Source: Azolla caroliniana (Eukaryota > Polypodiophyta). From it: 64,000 nt of DNA. The stretch is from positions 4,588,001-4,652,000 of the forward strand of contig JBHGNT010000013.1 of the NCBI GenBank assembly GCA_043228905.1. Direction: 5' to 3'. Shown one piece after another: positions 54,492 to 63,527 of the stretch. Positions within the stretch are counted from its first letter, which is position 1. The number at the start of each line of letters is the position of its first letter. The position numbers were made by a program, and so were the translations under genes. The notes below the pieces were generated by a model. It did not search any database, was not told the DNA's origin, and saw only the letters and a list, made by a program, of their open reading frames with translations.

Positions 54492-55161
54492 TGCACAGTA
54501 TTCGGTCCTTCATCCCGCTGTCGGCCGTCGTCTCAGCATTCGGTTTCTTGCGTCATTCGAAGAAGAGAGAAGAAGAAGAAAAACGAGACTTGCATCTCAT
54601 CGCGTTAGATCATCTTCGCTTGGAGTAAGCCAGCAGGTTGTACTCTGTTCCTTGTGATCGTAACCGCTCGAGGTGAAATCCCCTTGCGCAACATTGACAC
54701 GATCGTGCTCCACTCGGTTAAACGGCATCCGAAGAGGTCATCAAACGCTGCTCGCTGCTCATTGTAACCACTCGGTGCAGATCGGTCTCAAGACAACAAC
54801 CCCAATTCGTGCTTCATCCGGCTGATCGACATTCGGGAGGATCAGTTGGATCCGTCTCTCTCGTCGCTGCAGTCACCCGAAGCAGAATCGGTCAAGACAA
54901 TCGGTTTCAATAATCGGTATTTGGCATAAATATTCGGAAGCGAACCGGGCTCACTCCGACTCGGCAACATTCGGGAAGACCAGTCGGTTCTGTCCCTCAA
55001 GTTACCGGAGTCAATTCGAGCAAGTTCAACAATACATATATCCGAAGCCGAACCGACTCGGGTTCAAATCCGACTAGAACGATATCGGGTGAGCCAACCG
55101 GCTGCACTCCAACAAGGTTCGTAGTCAACTCCGAACCGAGCTTCGTCAACCGAAACCAAAT
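54492..55161 (+). other. Copia Y untranslated leader
   Basis: A 670-bp leader between primer site and gag ATG. It is rich in 'ccgaa' and 'tcgg' motifs and has no long ORF. It may hold packaging or dimerisation signals, which cannot be shown from sequence alone. Confidence 0.6.
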
Positions 55162-55839
55162 TTGATGGCATCAACATCCGGCTCGTCACAAATGAGTCTA
55201 CGAAAGTTCGATGGATCGAACTTCAACTTCTGGAAGGAGCAAATGCAGGACTATCTCATAGTCAAGGGGCAAATCGATCCCATCGAAAATGAAGAACCTC
55301 CAGAAGGATACAAACCAATTGAGTGGCAGAAGCTGGACAGAATCGTCCGCGCCACGATTCGGATGCACCTATCGGAATCGGTATACTTTACGGTGCAATC
55401 GTGTACGACAGCATTCGAACTGTGGAAAACACTGTCGGACACCTACGAAAAGAAGGTCGCTGCAACAAAGATGTTTCTGATCCGGCGCCTCTACAACTTG
55501 CGGATGAAAGAATCAGATTCGGTTCAAACACATCTCAATGAGTACGAAAGCATAAGCTCCCAAATCTCATCTCAGGGGACGGCAATCGAGGATGAACTCA
55601 GAGCAATGATACTCATGAGCAGCCTTCCCTCATCATGGGAAACTTTCGTCACAACCGTGTGCAACGCGTCAACCACGGCTGTTAAATACTCCGAAGTCAC
55701 GAGCGCAATCCTGACCGAAGCAGCTCGGAGAAAGTCTTTCGCCAAAGACTCAACAGACGACGCTTATGTAGTACAAGGTTCGATAGACCGATCGAACATA
55801 CGAGGAAGAGATTCCTCACGGCAGCCGAACAATCAGTGA
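55162..55839 (+). CDS. Copia Y gag (capsid part)
   Basis: A 225-residue open frame, MASTSGSSQMSLRKFDGSNF, with the copia gag helices (AFELWKTLSDTYEKKVAATK, LPSSWETFVTTVCNAS). It forms the capsid of the virus-like particle. It ends at TGA just before the zinc knuckle, where CGA (Arg) would fit the surrounding basic text. The second ATG (three bases after the first) is also possible; the first ATG in frame was chosen. Confidence 0.92.
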   Translation: MMASTSGSSQMSLRKFDGSNFNFWKEQMQDYLIVKGQIDPIENEEPPEGYKPIEWQKLDRIVRATIRMHLSESVYFTVQSCTTAFELWKTLSDTYEKKVAATKMFLIRRLYNLRMKESDSVQTHLNEYESISSQISSQGTAIEDELRAMILMSSLPSSWETFVTTVCNASTTAVKYSEVTSAILTEAARRKSFAKDSTDDAYVVQGSIDRSNIRGRDSSRQPNNQ

Positions 55840-56004
55840 AGACGGAGCCAGTCACGGGATAATCGAATCTGCAACTATTGCAAGAAACCCGGACACATCA
55901 AAGCCGACTGCCGCGCACTCAAGAACAAGAACGACAAGTCTTAGAAATCAGACAAGAAGAGTGGCCGGCATGAGGAGATCAACTACGTCAGCTTCTCAGC
56001 TGAT
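55840..56004 (+). pseudogene. Copia Y zinc knuckle between two stops
   Basis: In the same frame as gag and pol, CNYCKKPGHIKADC (55870-55911) is an intact CCHC knuckle. It is bracketed by TGA (55837) and TAG (55942). Both are single C-to-T changes from sense codons (CGA, CAG). Unless read through, gag lacks its nucleic-acid-binding tail. Confidence 0.88.
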
Positions 56005-59000
56005 GTGCTACCAAACGACCCGAATATACTATCGATCGAAAATCCAATCGGATCAGAAGTTCTGCTCACGACTGAAGAATCGAGCACATGGCTCTTAGAT
56101 TCGGGCGCGTCATTTCACGTGACTCCTCATCGATCCCAATTTCGGCAATATACGATCCGTCACTCCGACTCAGTTCGAGTCGGCAACTCGCAACACTGTG
56201 ACATCATTGGAATCGGCACAGTAGAGCTCAACCTTGCAGGTGGCTCTACACTTGTACTTCACAATGTCCGACATGTACCCGAGCTCTCAAGGCCATTGAT
56301 CTCAGTCGGACAACTAGATGAAGACGGCATTCGTGCCGGTTTTTCTTCGGGAGGGTGGACACTCCACAGGGGGAACCTCCTGCTTGCTCGAGGACCCAAG
56401 ATACACTCACTGTATCCGTTACATGTTACGCTCAGAGAGGGTAACCTGTTTTTGGTGGATATTCCTGTGTCATCACTATGGCACAGAAGATTAGGACACC
56501 TCAGCAAGGCCGGCATTACGCACCTATCTAGAACCGGATACATCCCTAAACTCTCCTTCTCGGATCATCAATTCTGCGAACATTGCCAGTATGGCAAACA
56601 AGCAGCCGCATCACACCCGACATCAGCACCAAGAGAAACGAGACCTCTCGATTTAGTCCACTCGGACGTCTGTGGCCCAATGCCGCATCAGTCTCTCGGC
56701 GGTGCCTCTTACTTCGTCAGTTTTATTGACGATTCGACTCGAAAGGTGTGGGCTTATCCAATTCGCACCAAAGATCGTGTCTTCTCGATCTTCTCCGATT
56801 GGCTCGCTATGGTAGAAAATCAAACCGACCGAAAACTGAAATGCTTTCGGACCGACAATGGGGGAGAGTTCAAATCAGAAGAATTCGTCAAATTCTGCCG
56901 ACAACGCGGCATCCGACGTGAATTTACGGCACCACACAGTCCGGAGCAAAACGGGATTGCAGAACGCATGAATCGGACAATCCAAGAACGAATAGTTTCC
57001 ATGCTCCAACACTCCGGACTGTCGGATGGCTTCTGGGCAGAGGCTCTACTCACGGCAATACACATAATCAATATGTCGCCAAGCAGACCTCTAGGACTTC
57101 AAATTCCTCAGGAACTATGGATCGGCAGTAAGCCGAATTACGACAAGCTGAGGATCTTCGGATGCGAGGCGTACGCCCTTATTCCGAAAGATGATCGCCG
57201 AAAACTTGCACCTCGGTCCAGGAAATGCATTTTCCTTGGATATGGATCAGACGGCGAAATGGGATACCGACTCTGGGACCCCGAACGCAGACAAATCGTT
57301 CGAAGTTCGGACGTTGTGTTCAACGAGTCGGCTATGAATCCATCAGTCAAAACACCGATCGAAGTCCGAAGGGTAACATTTTCCGATGTGCCGACCCTTC
57401 AAGAAGGCCCCGCTCTTAACACACGGTCAGCTTCACGGGTAGCTGAACCTTCCACAACCGACTCGGACACCTCTGACTCGGCACAGCAGAATAATCCGCT
57501 TTCGGACCATCCGACCTCGATACCCGATACGACCAGTCCAATCATACCTCGACGATCCGAGAGACTGTCGCAACCTCCGGAGAGGTATTCTCCTGGAATT
57601 TTCTTCACCGACGCCGGCGAACCGACGTCTTACGAAGAAGCATCGACATCTGTCGATTCAGCCACCTGGCATCTGGCGATGGAGTCGGAAATGCACTCCA
57701 TTCGGGCAAACAAGACTTGGGATCTGGTCGAATTACCTACGAATCGACGTGCTCTTCCTTGCAAGTGGGTTTATCGACTAAAAGAGACGTCTGATTCGAC
57801 CACCCCAAAGTACAAGGCCAGATTAGTTGCGAAGGGCTTCCGACAAGAATATGGCGTTGACTTCGACGAGATTTTTTCACCAGTGGTGAAAATGACAACC
57901 CTTCGTTTTCTACTCGGCGTAGTGGCAGCCGACAACTTGGAGCTGATTCAGCTAGATGTCAAAACAGCCTTCCTCCATGGTGATCTTGAAGAGGAAATTT
58001 ATATGGAGCAGCCAAAAGGCTTCGTGGCAACTGGCCAAGAACATCTAGTTTGCCGACTCAGGAAGAGTCTATACGGCCTCAAACAGGCACCGCGACAATG
58101 GTACAAGAAGTTCGACGACTTCATCCAATCGATCGGCTTCTCCAAAAGCGATGAGGACCATTGTCTTTTTACCAACACGGCTCAAGATGGATCACCCATC
58201 TTCCTCATCATTTACGTGGACGACATGCTAATTTCTGGACGCCACGCGGGCGAACTTGCCGATCTCACTCGGCAACTGCGGTTGAAGTTTGCCATGAAGG
58301 ACCTCGGTCCGGCACGACACATACTTGGCATGAAGATTAGTCGGCATCGCAACAAACGACATCTTTTTTTGTCTCAGACCGACTATATCGGACGTGTCTT
58401 GGAACGCTTCAACATGCAATCAGCCAAATCTGCTTCAACCCCGCTCCCCATGAATCTTCGGCTCTCTCAGCGAGAGTGCCCGACATCCGGTCCGGAGGGG
58501 GAAGATATGAAGTCGGTACCGTATGCACCGGCAGTCGGCTCCCTTATGTACCTGATGGTCGCGACACGGCCTGATATTTCTCATGCCGTAGGAGTCGTTA
58601 GCAGATTTATGCACAATCCTGGCCGATCGCATTGGAACGCAGTCAAGCATGTGTTCAAATATCTGGCTGGCACAAAAGACCACGGCATTCTTTTCGGTCC
58701 GAACTCAACCTCAGGCGTAGTCGGTTACACCGGCTCGGACTTCGCCGGCTGTATAGACAGTCGGAAATCAACAACCGGATACTGCTTCAAATTCGGCAAT
58801 GGAGCAATTTCGTGGAAGTCGAAACTTCAGGAGTGCACAGCGACCTCAACGACTGAAGCAGAATATGTAGCTGCGTCCGACGCTGCAAAAGAAGCTTTGT
58901 GGCTCGGCCGGCTGGCTCACACGTTTCGGCAAGTCGACCATGACCCGGCTCCAGTTGTCTATAGCGACAGTCAAGGTGCTGTTGCCTTGTCGAGAAATCC

Positions 59001-59196
59001 GGTTCACCACAATGCCTCCAAACATATCGACGTTCGATATCACTTCGTTCGGGACTGCGTCATTTCAGGGAAAATCGGTCTAGAGAAAATATCCACAACT
59101 GACAATGTCGCAGATGGAATGACCAAGTGTCTTTCGGCAGACCGCTTTCGGTCCCTTCGACATCAAATGGGCGTAACGACAAACCAGTCCGGTTAG
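56005..59196 (+). CDS. Copia Y pol: protease, integrase, RT, RNase H
   Basis: A 1,063-residue open frame. Protease DSGA is at about residue 32. The zinc-binding region LWHRRLGHLSKAGI ... CEHCQYGKQ is at about 160-200. The DDE core is at about 219 (HSDVCG), 283 (TDNGGEF) and 319 (NGIAERMNR). The RT has KWVYRLKETSD, LDVKTAFLHGDLEEEIYME and YVDDML at about 736. RNase H acidic residues are at about 911 (SDFAG), 951 (TTEAEY) and 987 (DSQG). All catalytic motifs are intact. The first Met here is only a marker, because translation would need readthrough from gag. Confidence 0.95.
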   Translation: MLPNDPNILSIENPIGSEVLLTTEESSTWLLDSGASFHVTPHRSQFRQYTIRHSDSVRVGNSQHCDIIGIGTVELNLAGGSTLVLHNVRHVPELSRPLISVGQLDEDGIRAGFSSGGWTLHRGNLLLARGPKIHSLYPLHVTLREGNLFLVDIPVSSLWHRRLGHLSKAGITHLSRTGYIPKLSFSDHQFCEHCQYGKQAAASHPTSAPRETRPLDLVHSDVCGPMPHQSLGGASYFVSFIDDSTRKVWAYPIRTKDRVFSIFSDWLAMVENQTDRKLKCFRTDNGGEFKSEEFVKFCRQRGIRREFTAPHSPEQNGIAERMNRTIQERIVSMLQHSGLSDGFWAEALLTAIHIINMSPSRPLGLQIPQELWIGSKPNYDKLRIFGCEAYALIPKDDRRKLAPRSRKCIFLGYGSDGEMGYRLWDPERRQIVRSSDVVFNESAMNPSVKTPIEVRRVTFSDVPTLQEGPALNTRSASRVAEPSTTDSDTSDSAQQNNPLSDHPTSIPDTTSPIIPRRSERLSQPPERYSPGIFFTDAGEPTSYEEASTSVDSATWHLAMESEMHSIRANKTWDLVELPTNRRALPCKWVYRLKETSDSTTPKYKARLVAKGFRQEYGVDFDEIFSPVVKMTTLRFLLGVVAADNLELIQLDVKTAFLHGDLEEEIYMEQPKGFVATGQEHLVCRLRKSLYGLKQAPRQWYKKFDDFIQSIGFSKSDEDHCLFTNTAQDGSPIFLIIYVDDMLISGRHAGELADLTRQLRLKFAMKDLGPARHILGMKISRHRNKRHLFLSQTDYIGRVLERFNMQSAKSASTPLPMNLRLSQRECPTSGPEGEDMKSVPYAPAVGSLMYLMVATRPDISHAVGVVSRFMHNPGRSHWNAVKHVFKYLAGTKDHGILFGPNSTSGVVGYTGSDFAGCIDSRKSTTGYCFKFGNGAISWKSKLQECTATSTTEAEYVAASDAAKEALWLGRLAHTFRQVDHDPAPVVYSDSQGAVALSRNPVHHNASKHIDVRYHFVRDCVISGKIGLEKISTTDNVADGMTKCLSADRFRSLRHQMGVTTNQSG

Positions 59197-59389
59197 AGCC
59201 GGACACAGCGCAGGATGGTTTCGGACAACCGACATCAGTTCCCTAATGATCGGCTTCAACTCTTCCGACCCGACCAGTTCGGCCTTCTGCCTTCGGACCC
59301 TGCCGACTCGAACAAAACTGATATGTCCGAGAACCTAGGTTTATACATGTAATCTTAGATAACCCATGTATACGCCCATTACGGGGGAG
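59197..59389 (+). other. Copia Y 3' untranslated region and polypurine tract
   Basis: About 190 bp after the pol stop. GGGGGAG (59383-59389) abuts the LTR as the polypurine tract. Confidence 0.8.
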
Positions 59390-59691
59390 TGTCGAATACA
59401 AGTGTATAATGGACGTATTCACACTATCCCTTTGTATAGATCAAGTTTGGGCCATTTGTGTAATTAGCATAAATGGTAGTTGCCCTATGTCTGTCACTAT
59501 ATAAAGTGACCTAGTAACCTTTTTGTAAGGTTGGTTGTATTACTGTTTCTATTTGAATAGAAAGTCTTTTGTGTCTCTCTCTCTCTCTCTCTCTCTATCT
59601 CTGTGCACGATCTTGGAAACTGTCATACGCAGGTACTCAACTCGAATCGAATGCTATTTGATCTTCCGCATTGACGGCCTTGTCTTCAACA
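59390..59691 (+). repeat. Copia Y 3' LTR
   Basis: Identical to the 5' LTR except for one extra CT unit in the microsatellite. Confidence 0.97.
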
Positions 59692-60313
59692 GATCGATTG
59701 AAGAGCCAGAAGATAGCTGGCTTGTTCGAATAGGAATTCGGATATTGCGCAAGGAGTCGGACCGTCAGGAGGACTTAGCACCAACTAGGGAGAGATAAAC
59801 CGAATCAATCAATAGCAAACTCGGTCGAGGCCGAAAATTGATTGATTGCCAATTCGAGTGATAACTGACTCGGCGAATAGCTGAATCAACGGAAGCCAAC
59901 TAAGGGCTATACTTGTAAATAGCCCTAATGTGCCTATTGTGGGCTATATTTTAAATAGTCATATATGAACATGGGTATAAATATAGCTAGGGCAAAAGTG
60001 CAATATGATTATAAGTCGGTAATTATATGTATGTACAGAGTTGATTAAGTGTGTTGCGAGAGAGTGTGAGTGTTGTATTTTTCTACAAGACGAAGTAGAG
60101 CTCAAGGTCGTTGCTTTAGAGTTTCTTGTACTCTCCTCATATAGTGATTCTGTTAGGAGTTTGTGGGCTCCCGTTGTTTTTCCTTTTCTGGGTTTTCCAC
60201 GATAACATCTTGTCTCGCTATATGTGCCTTTTCAGTTTTCTATCTTTGTTTTGGCTATTGTCTTCTCTCATTTTGTATTGGTGAACTAGTTGTCGTTGGC
60301 CTCATTTCGAACA
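59692..60313 (+). repeat. Solo LTR F, right part
   Basis: It continues from 54176: GGGCTATACTTGTAAATAGCCC, a second similar block, TATAAATATAGC, the GTTTTTCC...GGGTTTTCCACG block and the end TTTCGAACA. These match the copia LTR promoter and R-region blocks seen elsewhere. Flanks GAAGT and GATGC do not match well, so solo-LTR status is probable, not proven. Confidence 0.65.
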
Positions 60314-60336
60314 GATGCAATATGGTGTAAATATAA

Positions 60337-60742
60337 CCTTAGGAACTAATTCTAAAGCTAATTTTAATAGATTAAGGGTAGCACAAAAAGAAAACCTGTT
60401 TTCCTACTACATGGGCGAAAACCCATAAGAACCGATGACACGTGGGAACATGTGGTGATGATGTGGTCTATGCAAAGAAAGAAAAACATGAAAAGGTCAA
60501 GTTTTTCTTGAGACTATGGTCAAGGTTATCACTAGAAGAGAAATAGAAAATTTGCAAAATAACAAGGGATAAATCAAATGGTAAGATCTAGTCTTTGAAC
60601 TCTAATACATAATTGATGGTTAGGAAACCTGTTACCCTTTCTTACTTTGCTTTTGCCCTATATACCTAACGTTAAATCCTAGTTTCCAAATTATCCAACC
60701 CTTAAACCATTAAAACTAGCTTTAGAATTGGTCCTCAAAGGA
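60337..60742. mobile_element. MITE-like element with about 45-bp inverted repeats
   Basis: The left end has 'aactaattctaaagctaatt' and 'agattaagggta'. The right end is the reverse complement of a close match ('gaccaattctaaagctagtt', 'tggtttaagggt'). The total is about 406 bp with no ORF. The target duplication is unclear, so the superfamily is not assigned. A third copy of the motif is at about 53825. Confidence 0.6.
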
Positions 60743-61722
60743 TCAATTCTCCCCTTATATGAAGGGACAGACCATACCATGTGCTTGGCCACAATGGCTA
60801 CCTTATGATAGTTGTCAAACTAGCTAGCTTTGGGTTCTTTTCTTTATGTTTGCTTCCAAGCAATGTTTACATTCAATAGTGAGCTCAAACTGGCAATTGT
60901 ATTAGGGTATGGAATATATTTTCCCAATCATTTATAAGCTGACAAGTTTCCATACGTACATTGAATATTTTATTTCCCATTAAATCTATATCCATGGATC
61001 TCCCTTTCAACGTGTCTATCTACAATTCATTATTGTTTTTAAAGCCTCCTTAGTTTATTGCTCTAATTCAATCCCTCTATGAAATATAAAGGCCTTTGCT
61101 TGAATAATCTAGAGATTCCCACCAAGTATTATTTATCCCCATGATATTTTCTCCTTTTCCTTATTTGAATGGTTCTTATATTTTGATATACTCTTTTCCA
61201 ATGATTTACTTTGGTGCTAATAATTTCATATCAATACCAAAGTGAATATGTGTCCAAAACATTATTTAACCATGGATTTAAATAAGTATACCTATGAACA
61301 TTTTACTAATAGCTATATACACATGGATTTAAACAAAACATATATGCCAATTTCACTAGTAGCTAACATATTAGAGAACCTATACTTCTGGGAATCTAAT
61401 GCTCGTCCACTCAAATTCTCTTCCTTTTAACATAACTCCATATCATATTTATGTGTGAGCTTTGTATAAAACATAGAACAACAACTAATGTAGAAACAAT
61501 GAAGATAATATCACCTCATATTTTCCAAACCATGTGCATCACATGATACACGAGTTTATGCATGGGAAGTTGTGATCCCTTGAGGAAAACAAAGTTATTT
61601 TGTTCATAAGAAAAGAACTAATTCCTGTAAAATAAACATGTCAATCTAGACCTTTTGTGCCCATGATTGATCCAATATCTTTGGATCTTATATAACTTAA
61701 ACCAAGCTATTTTGTTCATAAG
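60743..61722. repeat. Diverged copy of the PAP 3'-flank sequence
   Basis: No gene is seen. Blocks in the same order match 20970-21560, for example 'caagcaatgttta', 'ggtatggaatatattttc', 'gattcccaccaagtat' and 'cttgaggaaaacaaagtt'. PAP exons are not visible next to it; copia J starts where they would be expected. Confidence 0.4.
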
Positions 61723-62173
61723 TGTAAAGAATCGGGTATGATTCTTGTGTGGCGGAAGAGATGCGTGTTATGTGTATGTGTGAGAGGAATTAGATGAGAG
61801 ATGATAGAACACAAGATTGGTAGAAAAAGGAATACTCAAGAAGAAGGTGTATATTTCACAAGTAGAATAAGAATTACAAAATGTAGCATAATAAGGAGTC
61901 ACAACCGACATAGTATGAAGTATGAGGAGGGTGCTTTATATAGAGTCACCCTCTCTCTTCATTAACTTACAACAACCACTCTCCCTCTTGGGGAATGTGA
62001 AGAATCATAGTCATGGGGAATATGTAACTCATTAGTTATGTGTCATAGAATATGATTCTATGACACATAGTTAATGTGTACAGAGTAGTGGTGTGACTCT
62101 TGACCTTTAAGTAATCATAGATTCTCAAAAGGTGTGTTCACACATTGTGCTATGTTGAGCTTGATTCTCAACA
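61723..62173 (-). repeat. Copia J 3' LTR (minus strand)
   Basis: On the minus strand the polypurine-like TTGAGGGGGCG is followed by TGTTGAGAATCAAGCTC. The other end (TGTAAAGAATCGG on plus) is the best guess from the TG/CA rule. A minus TATA-like TATATAAAGC lies near 61935. Confidence 0.6.
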
Positions 62174-63527
62174 CGCCCCCTCAAGCTCAACTCGGGTTCG
62201 TTCCTTTTGATTGATGTCCGCTTCGGTTGGTATTCGGTTCAGATGATCTCTGATGTCCGCTTCGGCTCGTACCCGATTCGGACGGTATCCAGTTCTCGCT
62301 TGTACTCCCCCTGAAGCTTGGCAAGTCAGGGATCGTCAATCCAAGGTCTGACATGAATTGCTGAAGCTTGTCGGCTCCTAAGGCTTTGGTGAAGATGTCG
62401 GTCGTCTGAAGATTCGTGTTGATGTGTTGAAGGTCGACATCTTCGGCCTGTTCGCGCTCTCGAATGAAGTGATAGTGCACTTCGATGTGCTTTGTGCGCG
62501 CATGGAACACCGTGTTCCGAGCCAGATATATACTGCTCATATTGTCACAGTAAATGGGAGTCGGATCCTTGATGGGGACACCCGGATCCTTGATGGGGAT
62601 CCTTCAAAATCTCTTGAGCCATACGACTTCACATGTAGCTACGGTTGCGCCCCTGTATTCGGCCTCCGTACTCGAAAGTGCGATAGTAGGCTGCTTCTTA
62701 CTACTCAAAGATATTGCTCCGCTACCAAGTGAGTAGACAAATTCGGAGGTCGATCGTCGATGAGCTTTGTAGCCTGCCCAGTCCGCCTCTGTGTACCCTT
62801 CGATGCGTAGAGAACGTCGTAATCCATTGTGCCGCTCACGTATCGTAATACTTGCTTAGCGCAATCCAAGTGAATGTTGCGTGGTTTTTGCATGAATTGG
62901 CCGAGGAGTCCGACTTGATAGCTAAGGTTGGGTCGAGTGATCGTGAGATAGATGAGGCTCCTGATCAGTTGATGATCTTGGGTCAGCTCCCACTCGTCTG
63001 TGCCAGAGTCAGCATATAGTTTGAGGTTTCGATCGAGAGGTGTAGCGACCGATTTGCACTCAGTCATCCGAAACTTGTATAACAAGTTGAGAATGTAGTG
63101 CCGTTGAGAGATCATAATGCCAACCGGAATCCGAATTACTTCGATGCCAAGGAAGTAATGGAGCTCCTTCATGTCCGTCATCTCGAATTTTCCGGAGAGA
63201 AGGGACTTGTCGACTAGACTTTCACCTCCAATGACCAGATCATCCACGTATAGGATGATGACAATTAGGCTTCTAGAGTGATGTCGTATGTAGAGGGAGT
63301 TGTCGGATTTCGACATTCGAAACCCGAATTGATGAAGATAGTGCGTAATCTTCGAATGCCAAGCACGCGGTGCTTGCTTAAGGCCGTAGAGTGGCTTCTT
63401 GAGTCGGCACATGGCTTTCGGATGAATGTGCGATTTGAAGCCGGGAGGTTGTACCATGTACACCCTTTCGCCGTTGCGAGTGCAACTACGGTCCGCATCT
63501 TCGTCATCTTTGCCACCGGGGCAAAGA
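62174..63527 (-). pseudogene. Copia J reverse transcriptase and RNase H
   Basis: Right to left it reads DIFAPVAKMTKMRTVVALAT, LKKPLYGLKQAPRAWHSKIT, LYVDDLVIGGESLV (YVDD intact), FEMTDMKELHYFLGIEVIRI and LRYVSGTMDYDVLY. After a frameshift RNase H follows (EADWAGYKA-like, STEAEYRG-like, CDNMSSIYLARNTVFHARTK). A short duplicated 'ggatccttgatgggga' lies at about 62569-62600. It is cut by LTR M at 63528. Copia I is a close relative. Confidence 0.85.

Larger units (their letters stand above)
54177..59691 (+). mobile_element. Complete, recent Ty1/copia retrotransposon Y
   Basis: It has a perfect 5-bp target duplication GATCG (54172-54176 and 59692-59696). The LTRs (300 and 302 bp) are identical except for one CT unit. 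The primer site TGGTATCAGAGCC is perfect. Gag and pol are in one frame over about 1,345 codons with two stops, TGA at 55837-55839 and TAG at 55942-55944. The near-identity of the LTRs means insertion was very recent. Confidence 0.97.

Noticed and set aside
54114-60318. A matching target duplication for LTR F
   Set aside because: Flanks GAAGT and GATGC agree at only three of five positions, so I do not claim a duplication.
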